Assembly: GCA_903835255.1 (NCBI GenBank)
Contig: CAILMI010000011.1
Coordinates: forward strand, 1 to 39,284
Source: an uncultured Verrucomicrobia subdivision 3 bacterium
GTDB taxonomy: Bacteria > Verrucomicrobiota > Verrucomicrobiia > Limisphaerales > UBA11358
Direction: 5' to 3'
DNA length: 39,284 nt
In this document: positions 6,323-14,449 of the stretch, one piece after another
How positions within the stretch are numbered: the first letter of the stretch is position 1
Layout: every line of letters starts with the position of its first letter
Notes under the pieces: generated by a model
Databases searched by the model: none
The model's input: the letters and a program-made list of their open reading frames with translations, nothing else
What the model was told of the DNA's origin: nothing
Program-made: the position numbers and the translations under genes

Positions 6323-9307
6323 CTAACCCGGCCGCTGCCCTTGCCAGTAAATCTCCAGCCGCACCCGCGTGCCCCCGCCGACGCGGCTGATGATCTCGCA
6401 CCGCCCCCCCATCTCGGCCAGGCGCTTCTGTATATTTCGGAGCCCATCGGCCAGTGCGTTGTCCGGCGACATCTCAAATCCGCGACCGTTATCGGAAATT
6501 TCCCACCGCAGCCCTTTCTCATCCACGGCGGCCTGCAGGGAAACCTCCGTGGCGTGCGCGTGCTTGACGATGTTATTGAGCGCCTCTTTCACGGCCAGGA
6601 ACAACCCGTGGCGCACCTCGCCGGAAAGCTCGCGCACCGGCGGGGCTGCCGGGAAATCAATCCGGCAGCGCACCCCGGCGGCCCGGAGGAAATCCAGCGC
6701 ATACTGCCCCGCATAGTCCAGCAGATCAGCGAGGGTGTCATTGCGAGGGTTCACAGCCCAGACGATCTCGTCTAGGGACTTGATGCCCTGCCGGGAGAGC
6801 CCGGCAATCTGGTTAATATGGTTGCCGGTGACGGCGGGCTCGGCGATAGCCTGCTGGGTGATCTCCGTGAGCAGTGAAATCTGCGTCAGGCGCGCCCCGA
6901 GATCATCATGGATGTCACGCGCAATCCGGGCGCGCTCCTTCTGAACGGCATTCTCCTTTTCCAACCGCGCCACTTTTACACGCAGCCGCCGGACGGCCAC
7001 GAAGCGGACTGCGGCAAAAATAATCCCCACCAGCACGGCGGTTATCCCGGCGCGAAACCACCAGGAATTCCAAAAAAAAGGAGCCACCTCGAACCTAAAT
7101 TCCGCGCCGGCGGCATTCCACAGACCATCGCTGTTGCCCGCAAAGACCCGAAAGCAATAGTCGCCCGCCGGCAGGCGTGAGTAAGTGGCTAGCCGCTCAT
7201 TATCCACTTCCACCCAGTCTTCGTCCCAGCCTTCGAGCTGATAACGAAAACGAACTTTTTCCGGCTCAATGAAGCTGGGGGCCGTGAAGGCCACCTCGAT
7301 TTTCCGGTGCTCCGGATGGATCACGGCTTTCCGGCCCGGCGCGCCGACCTGGATTGCTTGGCCGTCGAGCTCCACCTGCGCAATCGTCACCGGCGGCGGG
7401 ATAAGATTTGCCCGAATTTGATCCGGATGCACAATCGCTAGACCTGAGTGAGTGGGAATGAGGATGCGCCCGTCCCGCGTGCGGGTCGCGCCCGGCGCAT
7501 ACCCATAATACCCCTGCAAACTTGGCAGCGCCTCGTCGCGCCCATAACCGATGCAGGGCACGGATACTTCCTGGCCCGCGCCGGCAGCCAGCAGATCCGG
7601 GAGGCCCGCCCTAAAAATTCCGTGATCCGAGCCAAACCACATTGAGCCCTTGCTATCCGGCATCAGCGAGCAGATGCTATCGTCCTTCAATCCCTCATCC
7701 CGGCCGATGATTTCAAAGTGACCGTCCTTGAGCCGCCCCAGTCCGGCGGAGGAATAGCCAATCCAGAGAGCGCCATCCGGCGTCGCCGCAAGACAGCGAA
7801 TGGGGTGCCGCGTCTCGGTCGTCTTATCTGTTTCATCCACCACCCGGTCGCCCTCCACGCGCAGCAACTGCATGTCGAGGTTCGCCATCCAGACATCCCC
7901 CCGGGCATCTTCCGTGAACGCCCGAATGGGGCGGCTATCCGGAGGCAGGTCGTAATTGCGAAATTGACCCTGGCTGAAACGCTGGAGAACATCCCCCTGC
8001 GAAAAGGCGATCCAAAGATTTTCCCGGCTGTCCACAAAGAGCGAACGGATGCTCACCTGCGCCAGCCCCGCCGCCCGCCGCAGCAGGGCGAGCTTTCCCT
8101 CCTGCCATCGGCACAAACCGTGGCTGAAAGTCCCAATCCAGACCACCCCGTCGCGATCACAGGCCACACAGGTCGCCAGCCCTCCCGGCCAGGTGTCACT
8201 GGCTGAAATGGTTTTCCAAGAGCCGCCCGTATTGTTCACCACATCGCCATTCTGGGTCACCACCCATATATTTCCTGCGGCGTCCTCGCACGCGGAGCGC
8301 ACGGTGTCGAACGGCAGCCCGGCATCCTTGCCCTGGATTTCCACCACCTGCCGGCGCAGCCGGTTCAGCCCGCCGCCATCCGTGCCAACCCAGATGTTGC
8401 CCTCACTGTCCTGTGTGACCGTGCGGATGCGGCGATGCGACGTCTCAATCCGGGTAACATTTGAGCCCTCACAGCGGAACAGTCCCCCGGCGATCGTGCC
8501 CACCCATACCGCGCCGTCTGCGTCCTCAAACAAGGCCGTGGGACGCACCGGCGTCGTGTCCGGCGGCAGCGTGGCCACATCCACCCGCAAACCCTCGGGC
8601 AGATAATACATGAGCCGGTCCCCCGCACAGATCCACACGCCCCCCGCTCGCCGGGCCTGCAAATGGATGGAGCGTTCCGGCAGCGTGAGCAGCGTCTGGA
8701 ATTGGCCCTCGCGAAAAATCCCCACCTGTCCGGCCTTGGCAAACCAAAGTTGCTTCTGGGAATCGCGCGCAAGGCAGCAGGCCCCGCCCTCCGGCAATCC
8801 CTCTGCAGCGGTAAATCGCCTGACTGTTTCCCCAGAGACCCGACTGACCGAGCCATCCCCGCTGGAAAGCCAGACCGCCCCGGTGACGTCCTGCGCCATC
8901 TCCAGCGGCTGCGCGCGCGAAAGACCGTCCCGCGATGACAGCGAGAGCGGCTTGCCGCCCAGCAGACGAACCAGAACCCCCCCTTCCTCCGCCAGCCAAA
9001 GCCGCCCGGAATCGTCCTGCAGCAGGGCGCGGATGATGGGATGCGCACGGCCCAAGGGCATCTTGATGTTCTCAAAACGAATACCGTCAAACCGCGCTAA
9101 TCCGGTCTGGGTCGCAATCCAAAGATAGCCATCTTCCGTCTGTGTCACTCCGGTGACATTGTCTCCCGGGAGACCATCATCCGCCTGCCAGCCTCGATAA
9201 AACCACGGGCCGGCCAGGCTGCGCTGGCAAAAAAAATCCGATTCCAGCCCTAATAGCAGCCCCAGCCCCAGCAGGGCGCAAAAACGGCAGGCGGTGGTTT
9301 TCACCAT
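6323..9307 (-). CDS. Membrane sensor histidine kinase with periplasmic beta-propeller (Reg_prop / Y_Y_Y / HisKA_3)
   Basis: This 994-residue protein has a signal-like N-terminus, then about 600 residues of two-component-regulator propeller repeats ('GYLWIATQTGLARFDG', 'GAVWVGTIAGGLFRCEG', 'GNIWVGTDGGGLNRLRR', 'GALWIGYSSAGLGRLKDG'). A Y_Y_Y domain ('FRYQLEGWDEDWVEVDNERLATYSRLPAGDY') and one membrane helix (about 748-772) follow. The cytoplasmic part has a HisKA_3 dimerisation motif with His800 in ARDIHDDLG and an HATPase domain (N box 'EALNNIVKHAHA', G boxes 'DNGRGFE' and 'VGGGTRVRLE'). The family includes hybrid polysaccharide sensors of Bacteroidetes, but here the regulator is a separate protein (5444-6082). 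The ligand is probably an extracellular sugar or oligosaccharide, by analogy only. Start: ATG 9307. Confidence 0.92.
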   Translation of the reverse strand: MVKTTACRFCALLGLGLLLGLESDFFCQRSLAGPWFYRGWQADDGLPGDNVTGVTQTEDGYLWIATQTGLARFDGIRFENIKMPLGRAHPIIRALLQDDSGRLWLAEEGGVLVRLLGGKPLSLSSRDGLSRAQPLEMAQDVTGAVWLSSGDGSVSRVSGETVRRFTAAEGLPEGGACCLARDSQKQLWFAKAGQVGIFREGQFQTLLTLPERSIHLQARRAGGVWICAGDRLMYYLPEGLRVDVATLPPDTTPVRPTALFEDADGAVWVGTIAGGLFRCEGSNVTRIETSHRRIRTVTQDSEGNIWVGTDGGGLNRLRRQVVEIQGKDAGLPFDTVRSACEDAAGNIWVVTQNGDVVNNTGGSWKTISASDTWPGGLATCVACDRDGVVWIGTFSHGLCRWQEGKLALLRRAAGLAQVSIRSLFVDSRENLWIAFSQGDVLQRFSQGQFRNYDLPPDSRPIRAFTEDARGDVWMANLDMQLLRVEGDRVVDETDKTTETRHPIRCLAATPDGALWIGYSSAGLGRLKDGHFEIIGRDEGLKDDSICSLMPDSKGSMWFGSDHGIFRAGLPDLLAAGAGQEVSVPCIGYGRDEALPSLQGYYGYAPGATRTRDGRILIPTHSGLAIVHPDQIRANLIPPPVTIAQVELDGQAIQVGAPGRKAVIHPEHRKIEVAFTAPSFIEPEKVRFRYQLEGWDEDWVEVDNERLATYSRLPAGDYCFRVFAGNSDGLWNAAGAEFRFEVAPFFWNSWWFRAGITAVLVGIIFAAVRFVAVRRLRVKVARLEKENAVQKERARIARDIHDDLGARLTQISLLTEITQQAIAEPAVTGNHINQIAGLSRQGIKSLDEIVWAVNPRNDTLADLLDYAGQYALDFLRAAGVRCRIDFPAAPPVRELSGEVRHGLFLAVKEALNNIVKHAHATEVSLQAAVDEKGLRWEISDNGRGFEMSPDNALADGLRNIQKRLAEMGGRCEIISRVGGGTRVRLEIYWQGQRPG

Positions 9308-9376
9308 ATGCGGAGGCTAACCTGATCCGCCGGCGCACAGCAAGAACGCGTCGCGTTATATAACACTAAAACCAAG

Positions 9377-9405
9377 CTTTGGTCTGTCTGGACAGACCAG
9401 CAAAG
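9377..9405. promoter_or_regulatory. Inverted repeat, possible operator or leader hairpin
   Basis: Between the divergent sensor kinase and the membrane hydrolase lies TGGTCTGTC-TG-GACAGACCA (9380-9399), a 9-bp arm repeated in inverse around a 2-base centre. With a small bulge the symmetry extends to GCTTT...AAAGC (9377-9405). An AT-rich TTATATAAC lies just upstream (9356-9364). It could be an operator for a dimeric regulator or a hairpin in the leader of the gene starting at 9445. No regulator can be assigned from sequence. Confidence 0.4.
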
Positions 9406-9444
9406 CAGTATCCTCTCCCAGACCGTGTAGCCCCATTCAGGACG

Positions 9445-11376
9445 ATGACTAATTCCAGCACCCATGTAAAATCCCGCCACCCCTTACGGGGAATTGCCCT
9501 GGCGTTGACGCTGGTGCTGCTCGGCGGCTGGGGCGCGCACCTGGTGCAGACAGACTTGGGGGAGGTTAAAATCACCGGGCTGACTTTTTTCACCGACAAT
9601 GGCCAATGGATTGCGGCAGACCTGTTCAGGCCCAAAACCGCGACGGCATCGAATCCCGCGCCGCTGGTCGTGGTCTGCCCGGGGTTTGAGCGAAGCAAGG
9701 AAACGATGGGCAGCTTCTCCATCGAACTGGCACGGCGCGGGATAGTCGTGATTGTGATCGATCCCTACAATCAGGGCGCCTCCAGTTCCACCCAGCAACG
9801 GCGCTCCGCCTCCAAGGAAGGCTACGGCGTGGTTCCGGTGGTCGAACAGGTCTGCGCCTCCACGCAATTCGATTTTGTGGATAAAGCGCGCATCGGCGCT
9901 GCGGGGTACTCCGCCGGGGGCAATGCCGTACTGCAATCCGCCTCCCTCTTTGGCGCGCGACAGGCCCGGGCGCTGAGGGCCGCCCAGCGGCTGGATTCTG
10001 AGGCGGGCCGCACCATCACGGCCCAGGAAACGGCCAAAGCCCGCGCCGAAAATAAACTCTCCGCCATTTTTGTGGGCGGCTATGTCCTGACTATGTCCAA
10101 CTCGGTTCTGGATACCGTGGACGCCAACGTAGGCATGGACTACGCCCTTTGGGATGAAGGCGCCTTCCGCACCCGGAACGGCAATGCCGATATGCGCACC
10201 GCCGCCGAATCCCTCTGCCTGGTAAATTCAGCCCTGCCCGATGCTGAAAAAATATCCACGGTAGAGCCCGGTAAAAAATATGGCGACCCGGCGAAGCGAA
10301 CGCTCCGCATTGTTCACAACACCTCCAACATCCATCCGGTCCTGCCGTATGACCGCGAATTTGTGGCCCACCTTACGGGATTTTTCAACGATGCATTCCA
10401 GCTTCCGGTGGACCTTTCGCCGACCAATCAGACATGGGGACTCAAGGAACTCTTCACGCTCGTGGCCCTGATTGGAGCCATGCTGTTCATCGTTCCTTTC
10501 ACCGCTCTTTTGCTGCGGTTGAGTTTTTTTCAACCACTGGCAAAACCCGTGCCAGCCCCGCAACCCAGACCCCAGGGCCGCGGCCGGATTCTTTTCTGGT
10601 TCTTCTTTACGCTGTCCGCCGTCATCGCCTGCTTCCTCTTCATCCCGCTGGCGGAACAGACCCGCATCTGGTTTCCTGCAGCCAGCGCCGCGCAGCAGAC
10701 CTGGTGGTTCCCCCAGCGCATCAACAACGCCATCCTGCTCTGGGCCGTGGTCAACGGCCTGCTGGGACTCCTGCTCTTTTGTTTGCATCATCGGCTGTCT
10801 GTCAAAAAGAACGGCGCCTCCCCCGCTATCGGAGGCATCACCACCAACGCCGGAAATCTCGCGCGATCTCTTTTGCTGGCCCTCTCGGTCCTCGGGGGGT
10901 TCTATGCGCTGGTGTTCGCCAGTCACTGGCTGTTTCACACGGACATGCGATTCCTGTTTGTCGCGGCCTCGGTGGCATTCCCGGCCAAGATGCTGCTGGT
11001 GGCGCTGGAATACCTGCCGCTCTTCTTCATTTTCTATCTGGCTAATTCCATCCGCGTGAACACGGCCGGCCGTTTCGCCGATCAGCCGGAATGGGCGAAC
11101 CTGCTCATCCACGGCCTCGGCAATTCCCTCGGACTGCTGCTCATCCTGCTGATCCAGTATTCACAGCTCGCGCGCCATGGCACCGTGTTTTGGACGGACG
11201 GCTGGCTTTACGTCAACCTGCTGCTCGGAGTGGTGCCGATGATGTTTGTGCTGCCCTATTTCCACCGCGCCCTTTTCCGTCTGACCGGCAGCGTCTGGCC
11301 TGGCCCAATGATCACCTGCCTGATTTTTATCCTGATGATGCTCACCAACAACGTCTGCTACATCCCGCTGAAATGA
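9445..11376 (+). CDS. Alpha/beta hydrolase fused to a polytopic membrane domain
   Basis: ATG 9445, preceded by AGGA, gives 643 residues. A basic N-terminus and one hydrophobic segment (about 15-33) act as signal anchor. Residues ~45-320 form an alpha/beta hydrolase: 'PLVVVCPGFERSKETMGSFSIELARRGIVVIVIDPYNQGASS', nucleophile elbow GYSAGGN (154-160, Ser156) and a late 'NTSNIHPVLPY' segment with candidate His. From ~330 to the end there are about eight hydrophobic helices. The hydrolase domain probably faces the periplasm and acts on a lipid, glycan or acylated substrate near the membrane; no specific reaction can be assigned. It is divergent from the sensor kinase across a 137-bp region. Such dienelactone-hydrolase-like membrane fusions exist but are poorly characterised. 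Confidence 0.75.
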   Translation: MTNSSTHVKSRHPLRGIALALTLVLLGGWGAHLVQTDLGEVKITGLTFFTDNGQWIAADLFRPKTATASNPAPLVVVCPGFERSKETMGSFSIELARRGIVVIVIDPYNQGASSSTQQRRSASKEGYGVVPVVEQVCASTQFDFVDKARIGAAGYSAGGNAVLQSASLFGARQARALRAAQRLDSEAGRTITAQETAKARAENKLSAIFVGGYVLTMSNSVLDTVDANVGMDYALWDEGAFRTRNGNADMRTAAESLCLVNSALPDAEKISTVEPGKKYGDPAKRTLRIVHNTSNIHPVLPYDREFVAHLTGFFNDAFQLPVDLSPTNQTWGLKELFTLVALIGAMLFIVPFTALLLRLSFFQPLAKPVPAPQPRPQGRGRILFWFFFTLSAVIACFLFIPLAEQTRIWFPAASAAQQTWWFPQRINNAILLWAVVNGLLGLLLFCLHHRLSVKKNGASPAIGGITTNAGNLARSLLLALSVLGGFYALVFASHWLFHTDMRFLFVAASVAFPAKMLLVALEYLPLFFIFYLANSIRVNTAGRFADQPEWANLLIHGLGNSLGLLLILLIQYSQLARHGTVFWTDGWLYVNLLLGVVPMMFVLPYFHRALFRLTGSVWPGPMITCLIFILMMLTNNVCYIPLK

Positions 11377-11486
11377 AGCCCGCCCCGCAAAGCGGCCTGC
11401 GCGCCCGACGCCCGTTATATGACAAAAGAGTCGCTCACGGGCATTGATTCCCCCAGACCGGTTTTAGCACTATCAAAACCCGCTTT

Positions 11487-12485
11487 ATGAAAAAAATAAA
11501 AGTCGCGCAATTTGGACTCGGCCCCATCGGCATCGAAACCCTCAAGCTCGCCGCCACCAAACCCTGGGTGGAAATCATCGGCGGCATCGACATCGACCCC
11601 GCCAAGATTGGCAAATCCCTCGCCGACCTGACCGGCCTCCCCGGACTGGCCGGAGCGAAAGTCCACCGCTCGCTGGACGAATTGCTGGCCGCCGCCGGCA
11701 AGCCCGAGGTGATCTTTCACACCTCGGTCTCAAAAATCCGGGCGGCCTGCGACCAGATTGAGCCGATGGCCCGCCACGGCATCAGCGTGGTCTCCTCCTG
11801 CGAGGAACTGCTGTTCCCGGCGCTGCGCGACCCGGCGGCGGCAGCCCATCTGGACGCCACCTGCAAACAGTTCGGCGCCCGCGTGCTCGGCACCGGCGTG
11901 AACCCGGGCTTCGTTATGGATGTCCTGCCGGTATGTCTGACCGGCGTCTGCCGCTCGGTCCAGGCCGTCCATGTCCAGCGGGTCGTCAATGCCGCCACCC
12001 GCCGCGGTCCGCTGCAGAAGAAGATCGGCAGCGGCCTGCCCCCGGCCGAGTTTGAAAAGTTGTTTTCCGAGGGCAAAGCCGGTCACGCCGGCCTGAAGGA
12101 GTCCGCCGCCCTGATCGCCCACTGCCTCGGCTGGAAAATTGATCGCCTCACCGAAACCTGCAAGGCCATGGTGGCGGATCACGACATCACCACCCCCCAC
12201 GTTTCGGTCAAAACCGGCCAGACCTGCGGCCTGCATCAGCGCGGGGAAGTGATGGTGGCGGGGAAAATCGTCATCACCCTGGATTTGAAGATGTATCTCG
12301 ACGCGCCCAACCCGCATGACAGCTGCCAGATCGAGGGCGAACCTGCCCTGAATATGACCATCAGCACCGGAGTTGCGGGCGATTCAGCGACCGTTTCCGC
12401 CGTGGTCAATGCCGCACCGCGCATCTTGAAAGCGCCCCCCGGTCTGCTGCTGATGACCGACATCGGCGTGCCCAGCTTTGCGTGA
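11487..12485 (+). CDS. DapB-like NAD(P)-dependent dehydrogenase (2,4-diaminopentanoate dehydrogenase-like)
   Basis: This 332-residue protein starts at ATG 11487, 110 bases after the membrane hydrolase. An N-terminal Rossmann fold is clear: GLGPIG (10-15) after a short beta strand and an acidic 'GGIDIDPAKIGK' at the end of strand two, favouring NAD(H) or ambivalent binding. The C-terminal part ('CGLHQRGEVMVAGKIVITLDLKMYLDAPNPHDSCQIEGEPALNM...GDSATVSAVVNAAPRILKAPPGLLLMTDIGVPSF') resembles the dihydrodipicolinate-reductase-related family that includes 2,4-diaminopentanoate dehydrogenase rather than true DapB (about 240-270 residues). The substrate is probably a small amino or imino acid. No ornithine-fermentation genes accompany it, so the specific activity is unproven. 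The gene is convergent with asnB. Confidence 0.7.
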   Translation: MKKIKVAQFGLGPIGIETLKLAATKPWVEIIGGIDIDPAKIGKSLADLTGLPGLAGAKVHRSLDELLAAAGKPEVIFHTSVSKIRAACDQIEPMARHGISVVSSCEELLFPALRDPAAAAHLDATCKQFGARVLGTGVNPGFVMDVLPVCLTGVCRSVQAVHVQRVVNAATRRGPLQKKIGSGLPPAEFEKLFSEGKAGHAGLKESAALIAHCLGWKIDRLTETCKAMVADHDITTPHVSVKTGQTCGLHQRGEVMVAGKIVITLDLKMYLDAPNPHDSCQIEGEPALNMTISTGVAGDSATVSAVVNAAPRILKAPPGLLLMTDIGVPSFA

Positions 12486-12567
12486 GTCCGCTCAATTCGC
12501 ATCCGACCTCCCGGATCACTCGACTCGGCGGGGTGATCCACCCGCGCCCGTTTGAGGGGTCTCCAGT

Positions 12568-14442
12568 TTAAGGGGTCTTTTCTGCGGTGCCGGCGGTTTC
12601 GGCCGCCACCCAGTCCAGCCATTCGCTCAACACAATCAAGGTCCATAGCGCCCGCGCGTGATCGGCCTGCTGCCGCTCATGTTCCGAGAACAATTCCAGG
12701 GCGGCTCCCGGGCGCACGCCGGCCTGCGCGAGCCGGGGATTGGATAAAGCGGCCGCCGCCCACTCCCGCAACGGCCCGCGCAACCAGCGGCCGATTGGAA
12801 CGGACAACCCGCGCTTGCGCCGGTGCACAATGGATCGGGGCAGATAACGCAGGGCGTACCGCTTTAAAAAAATCTTGGTGGAAAAATGACGCACCCGCTC
12901 CCCGGCAGGCAGTCCGGCGGCAAACGCCATGACCGATTGATCCAAAAACGGCGCGCGCAGCTCCAGCGCGGAACTCATGCTGGCACGGTCGGCCTTGGTA
13001 AGCAGACCCTCGGCCAGAAAACTTTCCAGGTCCCAGCGCTGCACCCGGTCCAGCAGCAGACCGGGACCGGCGTCCTCCGCCCGCGACGGAACCAATGGAA
13101 CCCCCAGACGCCGGAGGATCGGCGGCGGAATCTGGGACATCCATAATTCATGGCGGGTCATGCCGCCCAATTCCGCGCCCTGGACGAACCGCTTCAACAG
13201 AAAGGAAACGGTCATCTTTTTGTCGCTGACGGGCAGCGACTCGACGCCGCGCCGGAGGAGATTGCGCAGCCATGCGGGCAGATGCGCAAACCGTTCCGCC
13301 AGCCCGGCGCCAATGTAGGTGGGATACCCGCCAAACAATTCATCCGCCCCCTCACCCACCAGCGCCATCGGCACGTCCTCGGCGGCCCGGCGCGCCAGCA
13401 GGGCCGCGGGCAGCCAGGCCGGGTCGGCGAGCGGCTCCCCGACTGTCCGGATCAGCAGCGATAATGCCCCGGGCAAGTCTTCCGGCGCCACCCAGACCGG
13501 CACCGGCTCCAGTTTTAAAGAGGTGGCAACAGTTTCGGCGAAATCCCCCTCATCAAACGACTCCACCTTGAACCGCAGGGTGTATGCCTTCAGCGGACGT
13601 TTTGGATACAGCGAGCGCGTGACGGCGGAGATCAGCGATGAATCCAGACCGCCGCTTAAGAACAGTCCGAAGTCCACATCCACGTCGGTTTGCCGGCGAA
13701 CGGCGGCGCGAAATACTTCATCGAATCGTTCCAGCGATGGTTTTTGTTTCATCGCCTCGACATTGTTCCAGCGCCAATAGGTTGAATGCCGGATGCCGCG
13801 CGCATCGATCTCAACTCGGCCGCCAGGCGGGACCTTTTGGATATTCGAGAACGGGGAAGACGGCGAGGCAAACAATCCGAATTGAAGGTAGTGATGCAAG
13901 GCCGCAGGGTCGAAGGTCACTGACAGCTTGCACTGGGAAACCAAGCTGGCCAGCTCCGTGGCAAAAACGAAACTAGCGCCGGTCTGGCTGAAAAAGAGCG
14001 GCCGCTCGCCCGCGCGGTCGCGCACCAGCGTCAGCCGGTGTCCGCGCGGGTCCCAGACCGCGACAGCAAAGGCGCCTACCAGCTTTTCCGCGAACGCGGC
14101 GCCGAGCTCGAGATACAGTCCCGGAATCACCGCCACATCGGTGGCCTGCTGCACCGGCCGGCCGCGATCCGCCAGCCACTGGCGCAATTCCTGATGGTTG
14201 TCGATCTCCCCGTTGCAGACCACCACCACACCGCTGGCCGCGTCCACCATCGGCTGGCGCCCGTCCGCACCGCCGCGAATTGCCAGCCGGGTCGCCCCCA
14301 GCACGGCCGACGCGGAGACGTTCAGGCCCGCGTCATCGGGGCCCCGGTGCAACAGCGCCTGCAGCATGGCCGCCACGCGCAACCTTACGGATTCCGCCGG
14401 ACGCTCTCCCGATACACTGACGATGCCGCAGATCCCGCACAT
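12568..14442 (-). CDS. asnB: Asparagine synthetase (glutamine-hydrolysing)
   Basis: This 624-residue enzyme makes asparagine from aspartate, ATP and glutamine-derived ammonia. The N-terminal class II glutaminase domain begins MCGICGI with the catalytic Cys2 exposed after Met removal, followed by 'HRGPDDAG' (32-39) and 'CNGEIDNHQEL' (76-86). The synthetase domain carries the PP-loop SGGLDSS (263-269) and 'VGEGADELFGGYPTY'. Length is typical of the AsnB subfamily. The gene starts 7 bases after the stop of an upstream glycosyltransferase on the same strand, so the two are probably cotranscribed. AsnB paralogues near glycosyltransferases may amidate surface-polymer sugars or peptides, so a role other than free asparagine synthesis is possible. 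Confidence 0.92.
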   Translation of the reverse strand: MCGICGIVSVSGERPAESVRLRVAAMLQALLHRGPDDAGLNVSASAVLGATRLAIRGGADGRQPMVDAASGVVVVCNGEIDNHQELRQWLADRGRPVQQATDVAVIPGLYLELGAAFAEKLVGAFAVAVWDPRGHRLTLVRDRAGERPLFFSQTGASFVFATELASLVSQCKLSVTFDPAALHHYLQFGLFASPSSPFSNIQKVPPGGRVEIDARGIRHSTYWRWNNVEAMKQKPSLERFDEVFRAAVRRQTDVDVDFGLFLSGGLDSSLISAVTRSLYPKRPLKAYTLRFKVESFDEGDFAETVATSLKLEPVPVWVAPEDLPGALSLLIRTVGEPLADPAWLPAALLARRAAEDVPMALVGEGADELFGGYPTYIGAGLAERFAHLPAWLRNLLRRGVESLPVSDKKMTVSFLLKRFVQGAELGGMTRHELWMSQIPPPILRRLGVPLVPSRAEDAGPGLLLDRVQRWDLESFLAEGLLTKADRASMSSALELRAPFLDQSVMAFAAGLPAGERVRHFSTKIFLKRYALRYLPRSIVHRRKRGLSVPIGRWLRGPLREWAAAALSNPRLAQAGVRPGAALELFSEHERQQADHARALWTLIVLSEWLDWVAAETAGTAEKTP

Positions 14443-14449
14443 GAAATAA

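Noticed and set aside
10228-11112. 294-codon minus-strand frame inside the membrane hydrolase
   Set aside because: Highly charged E/Q/R/G-rich mirror of hydrophobic helices, a usual antisense artefact.
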